In this document: piece by piece, positions 22,517 to 34,439 of the stretch | Numbering within the stretch: position 1 is the first letter of the stretch | Layout of the letters: the number at the start of each line of letters is the position of its first letter | Assembly: GCF_015706575.1 (NCBI RefSeq) | Contig: NW_024037059.1 | Location: forward strand, 13,987,730-14,051,729 | Direction: 5' to 3' | From: Patiria miniata | Taxonomy: Eukaryota > Echinodermata > Asteroidea > Valvatida > Asterinidae | DNA: 64,000 nt | Translations under genes and position numbers: made by a program | The notes under the pieces: generated by a model | Told to the model about the DNA's origin: nothing | Database searches by the model: none | What the model saw: only the letters and a program-made list of their open reading frames with translations

Positions 22517-25500
22517 ATGGAACTGGATTATGATGACACCCTCAATTCTCTAGAAGGATGGGATATCGCGATCATTGTCGTGGTCTTTGTTCTGGTGCTT
22601 GTTGTCGGAATATGGGTAAGATATCTTTGAATTTGAATTTCATGTAAGGTTAAAATATTAGTTCGTCTACTGAGAATTCGTTAATGTGTTTTTACTCCAC
22701 ATTAATTCCCTTTTTTACCAATTAGGTGCGGTTGGGATTGTCTATGAACAAGCCCGATTACTTTTCAGCAGACCATGCAACAACAATGTGGAAATGTGAC
22801 TAGTATGTTCAGAAGAGTGCAATATCTCCCAAATATCTCCCCAAAAAAACGTGTAGGTTTGGAAAAGAAATTTAAGCTTATTAACGTCCAATTAATGTCT
22901 TACTTTGAATTAATATTCGGTTCAATTACATGCTCTCAGTCAAACTGAACACCAAGGATTATGCTTGCAACAGTCCTGGCTTGCACGGGTAATATCTTTA
23001 AGGGAATTACGAATGTAATAACTCGTATCTTTGTCCGTCGCATACAGCTGAAATGAAGTTCTTCATATTTTTTCATTTTGTTTAATTTTTTTCCCGCAGT
23101 CTGCCTGGGTATCGAATCGCGGAACAACAAAAGGTTATTTCCTGGCTGGTCGGAGCATGTCCTGGTGGCTGGTAAGAAACAAAGCTGCATTTTTTTCTCA
23201 CATTCTGAAACTCTGATTTCATATTTTTTTGATAAATGATTTTATACATTTGTTTCTTCCAGGTTGGTTTGTCTCTGTACGTGAGTAATATAGGAAGCAG
23301 TTCGTTCATAGGCTTAGCGGGGACAGCGTCGGTCTCTGGATATGCTGTTATTGCTTACGAGTTCCATGTAAGTTGTTTGAAAGTCATTTGTCATTACTTT
23401 TACCATGGGCCTTATTCGCGAATCGGCCATATTGGATTGAGAGTGAGGTAAAATCTTCATTTTTAGAACTTGTGTAGAGAAATGAAAGCAAGTAGATTAC
23501 TAATTAATTCCAATCTGCTTAATTTTTTTAAATAATTTTTAATTACACGTTTCCTTATGTTTACAGCCAGATTAAAAAAAAAAAATAACAGTAAAATAAG
23601 GCTGCATTATGCCTGCAAAAATAGGCTGGCGCCATCCCATTCAAAAGTTAAGAATTAATGATACATGTTCAGGGAACTCTACAAAAAGAAAATATAGTGT
23701 GATGCCATAATTATCTTGCATGAATGGCTGACATTAAATTGTCTATGTTTCTTTTCACATTTTCATCCTCAGGGTTTATTTTGTTTAATTCTTCTTGGTT
23801 TCGTCTTCATGCCCGTTTACATCTCAGCAGGGGTAAGAAAACAGTTTTGTATCAACTCTGTCAACACAAATCATCCTTGAGACTTAAGATACAACAAAAT
23901 GCAATTGAATCAGTCTCCATTTTGTATACAACAATAAATTATTGGCTTGAAAAACGTAACGAGAATGTCAGATTAGTCACATCATTATGATATCTGAAAA
24001 TGGCTATACAATGTCTTCATGACCTATTGATATGGGTATGCTTCACTTTTGAATTTTGCAATAGAAATCTTTCAATATAACATATTTTAAGATATTCCTG
24101 CAAAAGTTCTGTGTGCTCTTTCAACCATTAAACAGCCGTCGACGCTCACACTTTTTGTCCTTGATGTTGGCACAGGTATTCACGATGCCTGAGTACCTCA
24201 AGAAGCGATTTGGAGGCGAGAGGCTCCGGATATTGCTGTCAGTAACGGCAGTTGTACTCATTATCTTAACCAATATTTCGGTAAGTTATGATACAAAGAG
24301 TCAAGCTAAAGTTAACCCTAAAGGGGCCGGGGGCGGAATCCGCTCCCCCTCAACATTTTCCGCGATAGCCTCTAAAAAAATGTTTTCGCGACCCGAGCAG
24401 TTATGACTTTTTAGCCTCGAGCTTTGCGCATCTTTTGATACCAAAAAACATAAAAATCGGACCACGGGTTGCCGCGTAGCGAAAAATTTCCCGGCGCAAA
24501 CTGAATTTTCGCATATACGTCGGGTACACAGAGCACAATTGCCATTCGTATTATGAATAATTAATTAGCCATAATTCGAAAACCTTTTGACCTATAGTCA
24601 TGAAATTTCTTGGGTATGTTTAGGAAGAGTTGCTCTATGCATGTGCTGAGTTACAAAAATTTTCGTCACTCGATGGCCGAGATCTTACCGCCCCCCCCCC
24701 CCCCCCCCCCGGCTGAGAGATGGTCTACATAACCCGGCCCCTTTAGGGTTAAATGTCCAAAGGACTCATTCCCATACATGAAAAAAACTGAACAAAGTGC
24801 TTCATATTTCTATTGCAATTGGACATGACAAAACATAACCAACAATTGTTTTATTTTTTTTTGCATTGGTTGTTGCATTTTCTATTGAAATTTATAAGAA
24901 AAAGTTTTTAAAATGGCGACGAGGATGGGATTCGAACCCACGCGTGCAGAGCACAATGGATTAGCAGTCCATCGCCTTAACCACTCGGCCACCTCGTCTG
25001 ACAATACGCATTGATGTCGAAATACATAATATTATTCAATCTCGGTCCAAAGGTTGAAGACTAAGTACAGGTTGTAAACAACCATAGTATCAATATTTGC
25101 ATTTTGACAACGCCACTAGTAACATTCCATCAGAGTGTATCCACGAAAACGAAGCATACATTCTAAATCAATTGATTTATTTTGTTATATATATTTTCAT
25201 ATTAAATTAACATCAACAAAATAATAATTTTACAAAATAATAATTTGTAGTAGTTATTAAGGTACGTAACTGTACTGGTTTAATATATTCATCACTTTCT
25301 CTGGCCATAATACATGAGTCGTTAAATATACCCCTCTTGCTCTTGCAAACATGTATTATTTATTTAAAAACTGTCATTATCTTTCCCATATTAGTCTGAG
25401 ATGTACGCGGGTACAATAATCATCCAACAAGCCCTGAACTGGGACCTGTATCTATCCGTCTGTCTTCTGCTGGCCATGACCGCTGCTTACACGGTAGCTG

Positions 25501-28500
25501 GTGGGCTAACTGCGGTCATCTACACGGACGCTTTACAGTCGGTTATCATGATAGGAGGGGCAACAGTCCTGTCGGTGATTGGTAGGTTCAAAAAGGGAGG
25601 GGTTTTGTAAAGTTACATGATTTTTGTTTCCCAAATTAAAAAAGGGCATTTCACAATTTTGTTAAATTGGTATACTATTAAGGCAGTAGTCTTCGTTCAA
25701 GACGTTACTATCTTATTGTTACGCGTCCAATTTTGTGCGCCGTGTATTTTGGTATTGTCATCGATCGGTGCAATTTTGTAGAATCGAATCAGCGTCAGGA
25801 GTCGAGTAAAATTAATCTATAATGTACAAACACATGTTATTTCCTCTTCATGACAAAAAAACCCAAGAATTGAACAGGATATAGAGGCCACTACAGGTGG
25901 CAAAACCTTGAAAACTTGTATCAGGCATGCCATCAAGGGCGGATCCAGGGGGGGCAAAGGGGGCCATGCCCCCCCCCCCCCCAAAAAAAAAAACGAAACC
26001 AATTTTTTTTTTTTATGTGACATCGCAATAAAGGCATGCAATGAGTACACCACCATCTTTTCCTCAAAAAACATTGGTTAAAGTGGTCAGAAATTGCCTC
26101 AGATCGCACCACAGAGCATCTAGAATCCAAAAAATTTTCGGGGCCCTTAAGCGGGCCCCGAACCCCACACCGTAATTTTTTTGACCCACATTTTGGGAGG
26201 ACCAAAATTGTTTTGGCCCCCCAAAAAAAATTGTGTTCTGGATCCGCCCTTGCATGCCATTACACAAAACAGACGAATTATTACAGAAAAACAACTCGTG
26301 CTTCTGAGCAATAGTCATAATGGGCTACCAGTAGGATCACCGTACAAAGTCCAAGGGCATAGACAAATTCAATAGAAAATAGTTTATATTACATGAAGAA
26401 TCGAATACAGTGAAGGATGGTTGAAGTTGAGAGAAGATGAAACCACGCAGGCCCTGGAACTATGACAATTATGATGAGAATAAATCAACGGTTTTCTTTA
26501 CAGCTTTTATTGAAATAGGGGGTCTGGAAAATCTGTACCTGAAATTCATGACGAGTATACCGACGCCCACCTTCCTAGCAGGCAACACTTCCTGCGGTAT
26601 ACCAACCGAGGAATCCTGGCACATCTTCCGTGATGCAACCACCTCAGACCTGCCCTGGCCCGGCGTGTTGTTCGGTATCTTCCTGCTGTCTGCCTGGTAC
26701 TTTTGCACCAATCAGGTTGGTTCAAGTAGAGTTTAATTTCAATTTTAAGTACAACAAAAATAAACTCTGGGAAACTTTTATTGTGAAACACTATACACAA
26801 AACAGGTGGATAAAAACAAAACACACACACGCGCACACAAAAACAGAACGACGAGGATGGGATTCGAACCCACGCGTGCAGAGCACAATGGATTAGCAGT
26901 CCATCGCCTTAACCACTCGGCCACCTCGTCTACGGTAGTTCACAAATTCTCCATCAGTACAGACGTAATGCAAAGTCTATAATCAAACCTTTGAATTAGT
27001 CTAAATTATTCTCATTTTAAGCAAACGTTGCTGCATGAGTTTATGCTATCACATGTACCTCAAATTGACGTAGTTCATCACGCCGTTGAATCGTTACAAT
27101 TTTTTTTGTCAACCGTATCATTTTTGGAAATAGGGGAATTTTTCAATAAGGATTTACACATTATTATTTGAAAATGACACACCAAATACTTCCAGCATGG
27201 AGGATGCTTACAGCGAATGGAATGGAACTTATAAATTAATTATCCCAGCTTGACTTAAACAATGTTTCAACAAACAAAACTTTCGTATTACAGGTGTTGG
27301 TGCAGAGATCGTTATCAGCGAAGAATGTGACTCACTCCAAGGCTGGGACCCTCCTAGCAGCCGTGCTGAAGCTTCTCCCCATGATTCTTATGATCTATCC
27401 TGGCATGATCAGCAGGGCTCTATGGCCAGGTAGGTTCAGAGAAAATGACACATAAAACAGTTGTCTATCATTATAAATAGAAGTCAAGATCTTGCTTTTT
27501 TTTTTAAGGAATAACTGATATTAAGGTATATTTTGTTTCACTTTCCTCATGATACAAGCTGTATTACTTTGGTAACACTACACAGTGCTTGAGGTAAAAA
27601 AAAATAGACTTTGTCAAAATTTTGACGGGTAAATGCACTTTTAATAACATTTGTTTGACTTTAAATTAATATCATTCAGATTATGTAGCCTGTCAGGACT
27701 CTGATACTTGTACCAAGGTTTGTGGAAACCCCAACGGCTGTTCGGACATCGCTTACATCAGACTTCTGCTCAAACTCATGCCAACAGGTATGGTTATTGG
27801 TATCATCCCAGGTCTAATTGAAGTTCTGATAAGACGAACTACATAAGCCTAATTATCCGGATTACTCTTTAGACCTATATAGTTTCCACTTGGGTATTTA
27901 AGAAATTTCGTACCATCATTTCACATCGCATCAATTAATTTAACTGCCTGTTTACCTTTTTCTTGTGAGCTAGGTTTGAAAGGCTTAATGATGGCGGCCA
28001 TGTTAGCAGCACTCATGAGCTCTTTGACGTCCGTCTTCAACAGTGCCAGCTCTATCATTACGTTGGATTTGTGGGTCAAAGTGCGACCTCTAGCGACGGA
28101 AACAGAACTAGTCATTGTTGGCAGGTAGCTGAACTATACAGATTTGGAAACGTTGAAAATTCGTTACCTTTTTGAAATCTCGGACGTCATAATAATATGG
28201 GGGCGCTATTTTGTTCTATTTCGTGACAGTTCATTAAAACGATAATGAGTCATGGTTATCCAACAGCAGTCAAACATCTCCAAACTCAGGATATTTTTTT
28301 TCCACAACTACATTCTCTTACCTAGGTTGTGTACCCTGATCTTGGCAGTGTTGAGCATTCTATGGCTGCCTTTGATTCAACTCTTCGGTTCGGGTCAGCT
28401 CTTCGTCTACATCCAGTCCATATCGTCCTACATGTCACCACCGATCTTCGCCGTCTACACCACCGGGATGTTCTCCGAAAGGGTGACCGAGCAGGTTGGT

Positions 28501-30385
28501 ACAATTGTGAAGGGAATATTTTGAGGGTCAGTTTTGGTAGGTTGGGTATGCCCAAGAATCTACTACAGTTAAGCTTGTTTGTAGTTGTATTGATACTATC
28601 TTAAAGACTATTATTGGTTTCTTTTACTTCTTCTTCCAGGGTGCTTTCTGGGGCTTATTGCTTGGCGAAGTTATTGGCTGCACTTGGATGGTTCTCGATT
28701 TTGTCTTCATAGCGCCCCCTTGCGGTGGGGTGGACGAGCGCCCTCTAGCACTTCAGAAAATACATTATCTGCATTTCGCTCTGATGAACTATGCAGCTAC
28801 AGTGTTGTTTATCGTCGTCATTAGTCTCTTGACGAAGAGGATTCCACGAGATAAGGTGAAATTTGGTGAAATGACGTGAGTGCTGTGAGCTAGTGGTGAT
28901 AACGAGAGAGAAATGTGATTTTGGTGGTGATAAGGCCTTTGTGGTGATGCCGGTGTGGCAGGTAATTCTGTCCCCCTGGTAAATGTGTCCCCCCGGACAG
29001 ATCTACCGGGTCGTGACCCGGTAAATCTTTCCGGGGGGACACTTTTACCTAGGTAAACCTGCCCCCCTCTAGTTAAATCTGTCCCCCCTGCACGACGTTA
29101 AATGTGTCCCCCCTGGTAAATGTGTCCCCGTGCAACGTCACAAGTCTAGCACCCAGACTGTATATTAGTGACGTTATTAACTGTTTTTGCACGGCGCCTT
29201 GCTAAATTCGGGAATGGTGCTTACGTCAAAGCACAACTCCCGTTTGGATGACGACTTCGGGAGCGAACGATTTGCATGGTGGGCGTGCGCGCGAGTGTAC
29301 CGCACCTACGGGCCGCGCCAGGGCCGCGGCCGGGGACGGGGACAACAGTGCACCAGCAGCAGGCCTGCGGCGCGGTGACCCGTCACGCGTATAATTTTGC
29401 CAATTCTCCTCATTGAAGTCCGCCATGACAGTCGCACGCGTATCGGCGGCTGATGATGCGCGTGCGCGCGCTAGCGATAGATTGAGTATTACTACGCGTG
29501 CCTTCTTGCAGAAACATAGATCGGTTGATTAACATCTAAACGTTAATTTCATTTTGATAATTATTGATGAAGGGTGGAACAATCTAAAAATGTATACCTG
29601 TGCGCTGAATTTATTATAATAACATCAATATAACAACTTATGCGTGCAAAACCAGGGGGGACAGAATTAACTGGAGGGGACAGAATTACCTGGAGGGGGA
29701 CAGAATTAACGGGACAGGGGGGACACTTTTACCTAGGTAATTCTGTCCCCCCGGACACTTTACCGGGTGACAGAATTACCGTCCACACCGGTACCATTAT
29801 GGTGATGATGATGTTTTTTAAAAGGTACGGTAGAACGATACAATGAATGGATTATCATTTGTGGATTATGTACGTAAACTGATTTGAAACATCTTTTGTA
29901 ACAGCTGATAAGGCTGACTTGGTGGACTAGGAAAAGTGAACTACCCCGAAAACCCATTTCAGAGAAGGAGAACGAGAAAAACTGGGAACGAGAACTCAAG
30001 AAAAGAGAAAAATCTGCAGCAGAACATACAGGTATTACCAAATAAATCCTCAATTGATTAAAGTTCATGAAACCATTACATCTCCCATTTATATATAATT
30101 CAATTTTGAACTGGACTTTGTTGTTGCCCCCACCCTTTCACATCTGAAATTATTGCATAATGATGAAATTTCGTAGATGAACCGCCGTCTGGTCTCCGCC
30201 GCATCTGGAACTTTGTATGCGGCATTGAATCGTCGCCTTCAGATGAACCGACACCAGACGACAAAGAAGCAATGGAGAAACGGATGACGTCATTGGAGGA
30301 GGATCCTAAGTGGGCCAGAGTAGTCAATGTGGTCTGCCTGGTCGTTCTTTTCCTTGGATTTTTAGCATTTGGATTATTTGCATGA
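22517..30385 (+). CDS. SLC5A-like: Sodium/solute cotransporter, SLC5A (SGLT/SMIT-like), tandem copy 2
   Basis: Tandem paralogue of the upstream gene, with the same number, phases and lengths of exons except exon 13. Exons: 22517-22615, 23100-23171, 23263-23367, 23773-23832, 24176-24280, 25395-25581, 26504-26715, 27294-27429, 27680-27787, 27974-28124, 28326-28494, 28640-28855, 29905-30031, 30177-30385 (651 residues). It has the same SSS-family landmarks, including [42 protein letters not shown] and [14 protein letters not shown]. The last loop [17 protein letters not shown] aligns with the YRLCWSLRN region of SGLT1. The H83 and W291 equivalents are again S and F. Exons 5-9 are nearly identical to copy 1 (exon 8 shows one difference in 136 nt by eye), whereas exons 1, 12 and 13 differ more. 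Antisense tRNA-Ser genes again lie in introns 5 and 7. Expression and transported solute cannot be read from sequence. Confidence 0.92.
24312..24752. mobile_element. TTAA-bounded MITE family C, copy 1
   Basis: The ends are TTAACCCTAAAGGGGCCGGG and CCCGGCCCCTTTAGGGTTAA: perfectly inverted 16 bp termini beginning CCCTAAA, with a TTAA duplication. piggyBac-type elements have TTAA targets and CCC starts. The interior has a C-run near 24691-24710. A second copy lies at 33403-33796. This one is in intron 5 of SLC5A copy 2, 23 bp after exon 5. Confidence 0.9.
24917..24998 (-). tRNA. tRNA-Ser-GCT: tRNA-Ser(GCT), intronic and antisense
   Basis: Identical in body to the other three copies, with a TTTT tract ~10 nt downstream on the minus strand. 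It lies in intron 5 of SLC5A copy 2, the same intron as the tRNA at 17191 in copy 1. The flanking intron sequence does not visibly match. Confidence 0.96.
25933..26251. mobile_element. Short hAT-like MITE with 8-bp target duplication
   Basis: Inverted ends caagggcggatccag and tggatccgccctt are flanked by the direct repeat gcatgcca at 25925-25932 and 26252-26259. The interior holds C- and A-homopolymers and a central inverted block around ggcccc. There is no coding capacity. It lies in intron 6 of SLC5A copy 2. Confidence 0.8.
26849..26930 (-). tRNA. tRNA-Ser-GCT: tRNA-Ser(GCT), intronic and antisense
   Basis: The fourth identical 82-nt copy, with a TTTTT terminator ~10 nt downstream on the minus strand. 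It lies in intron 7 of SLC5A copy 2, the same intron as the tRNA at 18488 in copy 1. A short CA-rich microsatellite adjoins it (26820-26838). Confidence 0.96.
28950..29791. mobile_element. TIR element with arrayed gggggacagaatta motifs
   Basis: The left end ccggtgtggcaggtaattct and the right end agaattaccgtccacaccgg are inverted. Each flank carries several copies of a tgtccccc...taattctgtcccc motif: at least five on the left (28960-29130) and five inverted on the right (29650-29775). The centre is GC-rich. It is non-coding and lies in intron 12 of SLC5A copy 2. The superfamily is not clear. Confidence 0.7.
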
Positions 30386-31220
30386 TGAAGGCAGTTAAAT
30401 TTCAACTTAATTAGTGAAATGATAAAAAGTAGCCACGGGTTTTGTTGTTACGCTTAAGAGGCATCTTGCTCAGCGTACATGAAAACCATACACGGTAAAA
30501 TAAAGATCATATCAATTACATGATATTTTGAAAAGCATTAATCCCTGTCTTTTAACCCTGATATGGCTTGAATGGTTGTTCACGGGGCCAGGTGAAGAAG
30601 TAACAAAAAAATGACAAAAAATGCAAACAGTTATTTTCTCTTATAGTGCATTTATTATGACATTATATGACTTTTCACGGTGCAACATTAATTACATTTT
30701 ATTAAACATGATTTAATTTACATTATTATGCATTGCTCCAGAAACATGTAAAGCCCCCCCCCCCCCCCCGAGCGAATCTGTTTAAATTGCATTGAGAGAG
30801 GTTTGGAAAATTGAGAATGTCGACGCCCTCTGGGGGAATAATGAATACTGACATTTTATGCTCGGATAGGTTTTCAGTTTTGTATAGTTTTTTTTTTTCA
30901 AATGGAAATAACTATGGCCCTTGTCAAGTTTCCGACTGTTCCTAAAAAAATCAATGGGATCTAGTTAGCAATGGAATTTTCAGACCTGTTTTAAAACTAT
31001 TACATTGTGCCCCATGTCTGATAGAGTACGACACATTAGAGTTTGTTATTAATTGGTTGTTCATTACTTTGAAAAAAGAAATCATTATCGAAACAATAAA
31101 CCCATAAACTTATAAATGCAATTTGCTTATACAATTATACGACTTAGAACGATTGTTCATACCTACCATCCATTCTCACTTTTGAACATGTCGTGCAAGA
31201 TGTTTATCAACAAACTGTCG
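30386..31220. other. 3' UTR of SLC5A copy 2 and intergenic DNA
   Basis: A polyadenylation signal aataaa lies at 30499-30504, ~115 bp after the stop codon. The rest is AT-rich with a C-run at ~30753-30768 and no gene that I can support. On the minus strand, tttatt at 31224-31229 could be the polyadenylation signal of the fibrinogen-domain gene. Confidence 0.5.
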
Positions 31221-31894
31221 CGCTTTATTTAAAAAACATCTACGGCAACTATCACAGCTACAAATATGTAATTAATTTATGTTCACATTTCCTGCAAAAT
31301 AGAAACAAAGAAAACTAAAAACCTTCTCTTCTACCTTTTTTAATTTCTCAGCTAATTATTCCCGATTCTTTCATTCTCGTTAAAACTGTAATAAACATGA
31401 TTAAAATTCACAAATCAGCAAAATGAAAATAAATTTAACTAGAATGATACAAGTATTTTTAAAGTCTTTTCACCAAAAACAAGAAGATCATAGTAATTTA
31501 TACCGCCATAAAAACGTATCCGGTGCGACTGTTTTTTCCCTAGAAATTTCTAGCAATTTAACTAACATTAGTCACATTTTTAGTCATTACCTCAAGTTCA
31601 TTTTAATTTTCTTTCTGTTTTATTTTTACGTACACGTAAAATCCAGAGTATTATACGAATACTTTGTTCGCAAAAAAAATAAAAATAAAAATCAGTTCAA
31701 AAATAAATGTGTTAAATGTGCATGTGCAGTTGAACGCGAAATGTGCCGAAATTAACACTTGTGCAATAAATTAACACTTTAATTATTGTATCTTTCAGCT
31801 GTTTTCCATTCTATAAATTCCAACTTTGGGGCTGGGGAGCAACTCAGCTCCACCTTGGTATCATTGATTTCGAGAATGATTTTGTTGGAATTAC

Positions 31895-34358
31895 TCAGAC
31901 CAATAAACGTTTGATTTTAATACTCGATTTCTTCAGAGATAACATTTCTTTCCAGGAACTCCACACAATACCATCAGAAGCTGGATCACCTTGTGTTTGG
32001 TAGTACATGTACATGCCATTGAGATTTGAATGATAGCAGTTGTCATACCACCATCCTCCTTTAGAGAATTCAGCACAGTTGTAAACGCCATTGTCGTTGT
32101 CCTGATCTTTCGTTGTGAAATACTTACCATTGTGACTGCTCAATGAGTCTCCCGCCGTGCTGTTTGCAATGTATGAACCGACCCAGAGTTTATATTTATC
32201 GCCGAGAACTTGAAATTGTCCGTAATCTGCGTAGACCGCCACATTGTCCCAGTCCTCTAAATCGACCCGTAGCTGCCAAGTTCCCTTCTCAGTCAGATTA
32301 CGCAAGATGTCATTCCCGATCCAGAACTCACCAGACAAGTCGCCGAAGCCTACCTGGTAGTCAGCCCAGTCGCGGTAGAAGTCCACACTACCATCTTGAC
32401 GCCTCTGAATGACGATCCATCCTCCGCCGTCAGTCTCCATGTCGCAGTAGACCTGGAGACCATGGCTGAGTGCAGTAGGATAGATTGTGTAGATACCACT
32501 CACAACATGGCCTTCCATTGCGAAATCTTGGCAACTGTGAAGTAATACAAACACTATGATTAAGTTATGGTATAGCAATTACGACGACGATAAACGAGAA
32601 ATTTGTGAGGAAAACACGCAGGAATTTACAGGAAGAAAGTCTCTTTGTTTATTCGGCAACGTTAGACTCTAAAAGTTGTTTATTAATTCGATTTCGATAT
32701 CCTCAAGAAACGCATAAGGGCCTATAGACTTTTAGCCTAAATGATGTTGAGTCTCTGCTCTCGAACATCGTACAAGCCGACACAAAAAAGTGCGAGATTG
32801 AGCGAATGCACCGATTGGTATACAGTGACAACTTGACTGACAAATTACTGTATATTATCCGTTTACTCATTTACCTCCTTTTAATCCATGCATTGTCGAC
32901 AAGCACGCTAGGTTGGATCTCTGTTGAAGAAATGCTGCAGTCAACCTACGAGAAAAAAAAATTAAAAGTAAATTCACTTGTGTGTTCAAGATAATCTTTT
33001 TTCCTCCACAAAATAAAAAATGTAAATCCATATGCATTGTAATTTAATAACGCAATCCGCAAAAGATATACTCCGACAGAATGGAACATAAGAAATTCAT
33101 TTCGTGTCCTTTTGTTGTCTTGCGGAGAAGTAATTGCGATTTTTTCTTCCAAAAGTTAAGTAGAGACAGTATATACCATTTCAGCGAATTGCTCATAGAC
33201 AGACGCTTCGGCAACTGTTTCGAGTGTTCAAACGACCAAATCGTTGAGGGGTATTTGGACGCTTGGAGGCGTTCCATACTGACTAAATTCATACATTTTA
33301 AATCCGATAATCTTGTGGGATGCGGATCAACCGTTTTGCTAGAGAATCCAGATGTAGATGTAGATGTAGATACTTGTAGTGCAAGTACTCATGTCTGGGA
33401 AGTTAACCCTAAAAGGGCCGGGGCGGAATCCGCCCCCACCTCAACATTTTCCGCGATAGCTTTGAAATTTTTTTTCGCGGCCCGAGCTGTTATGACTTTT
33501 TAGCCTCGAGCCTTGCGCATCTTTTGAAAAATTTTCCGGTAAAAACTGAATTTTCCCATATTTGTACACAGAGCAAAATTACTATTCGTACATATGAATA
33601 ATTACTTAGCCATAATTCCAAAACCCTTTGACCTATACATGTAGTCATGAAATTTCTTGGGTATGTTCATGATGAGTCGATCGTTTACCGAGTTTCAAAA
33701 TTTTTCGTCGCTCGATGGCCGAGATCTTGGGGGGGGGGGCGGAATCCGGCCCCACGGCTGAGAGATAGTCAAAATAAACCGGCCCTTTTAGGGTTATATA
33801 AGGACCTATTTAACAACCAAATTAAATCTTTTTTTATGACGTGGTATACAGTTATCGACCTTAAGCAATGCATGTTGCATTTGCACTAGTATTGCGATCA
33901 TCGGGTGTAGGCCTATATGTGTTTGTTAGTGAGCGCGTAGGCCTCTGTGCGCGCAGGGTATTGGGATTTTCCGCTCAAAACGTCTCGCAATAAAACGTAT
34001 GCGTAATTCTTCTTAAGACGAAACATTTAAAACTTACAGTCGATTCATTGAACGCGTAGAAACTGCCAGATCTCATCTTCAGCCTCCGAGTGCCGTCCAA
34101 GTGCGATGCATTGTTGAGAGCACACTGGCGTGTCTTTAATACGTAGTTAGTGGACTTACATGATGGATGATCAAGACACAGATTGAAGCAGAGTTTCTGC
34201 GTCTTCGCGATGGATTGACTGAAACTTGGAGAAGCCAAAGCATAGTCGACATACCCACACATGGGTTGGCCACCGAAACTTGTGTGAGCAAACGCAAAGG
34301 CTACCATTAGTGCAATGGGAAAAGTTTTCAGATACCGTGACAATCCGGTGACGAACAT
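31895..34358 (-). CDS. Secreted fibrinogen-related-domain protein, probably with N-terminal PAN-like domain
   Basis: The last exon (31895-32534) encodes a nearly complete fibrinogen C-terminal domain: SGIYTIYPTALSHGLQVYCD, METDGGGWIVIQRRQDGSVD, WIGNDILRNLTEKGTWQLRV, a calcium-site DQDNDNG, then CAEFSKGGWWYDNCYHSNLN and a WSSWKEM end. The four expected cysteines are present. Such domains bind sugars or acetyl groups in ficolin/tenascin-like innate immunity proteins. Upstream, exon 34038-34358 encodes a signal peptide (MFVTGLSRYLKTFPIALMVA) and a PAN/apple-like cysteine pattern (CFNLCLDHPSCKSTNY). That exon ends in phase 0, while the fibrinogen exon expects two leftover bases. A middle exon is therefore missing from my model; 32875-32920 or slightly longer is a candidate. 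Alternatively the fibrinogen frame opens at 32578 with its own signal-like MLYHNLIIVFVLLHS and the two exons belong to different genes. The fibrinogen domain is certain; the join is not. Confidence 0.75.
33403..33796. mobile_element. TTAA-bounded MITE family C, copy 2
   Basis: It starts TTAACCCTAAAAGGGCCGGG and ends CCGGCCCTTTTAGGGTTA followed by T, so the right TTAA has one change. The interior matches 24312-24752 (cattttccgcgatagc, gttatgactttttagcctcg) but lacks ~50 bp of it. It lies between the two exons of the fibrinogen-domain gene. Confidence 0.85.
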
Positions 34359-34419
34359 TTTGAAAGTCGGGAAAAATTGCCAATTTTGTTGTCTCTCGAT
34401 CAACCGCCACACAAGGAGT

Positions 34420-34428
34420 GATATATAG
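34420..34428 (-). promoter_or_regulatory. Putative TATA box of the PAN/fibrinogen gene
   Basis: On the minus strand cctatatatcac lies ~62 bp upstream of the ATG at 34358. It would place initiation near 34395, downstream of the alternative ATG at 34412. This favours the MFVTGLSR start. Confidence 0.5.
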
Positions 34429-34439
34429 GCATCTCATTA

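Noticed and set aside
31423-31755. 110-codon frame downstream of the fibrinogen gene
   Set aside because: Its composition is very AT-rich and lysine/asparagine-heavy with no domain or splice context. It is more likely 3' UTR or spacer by chance.
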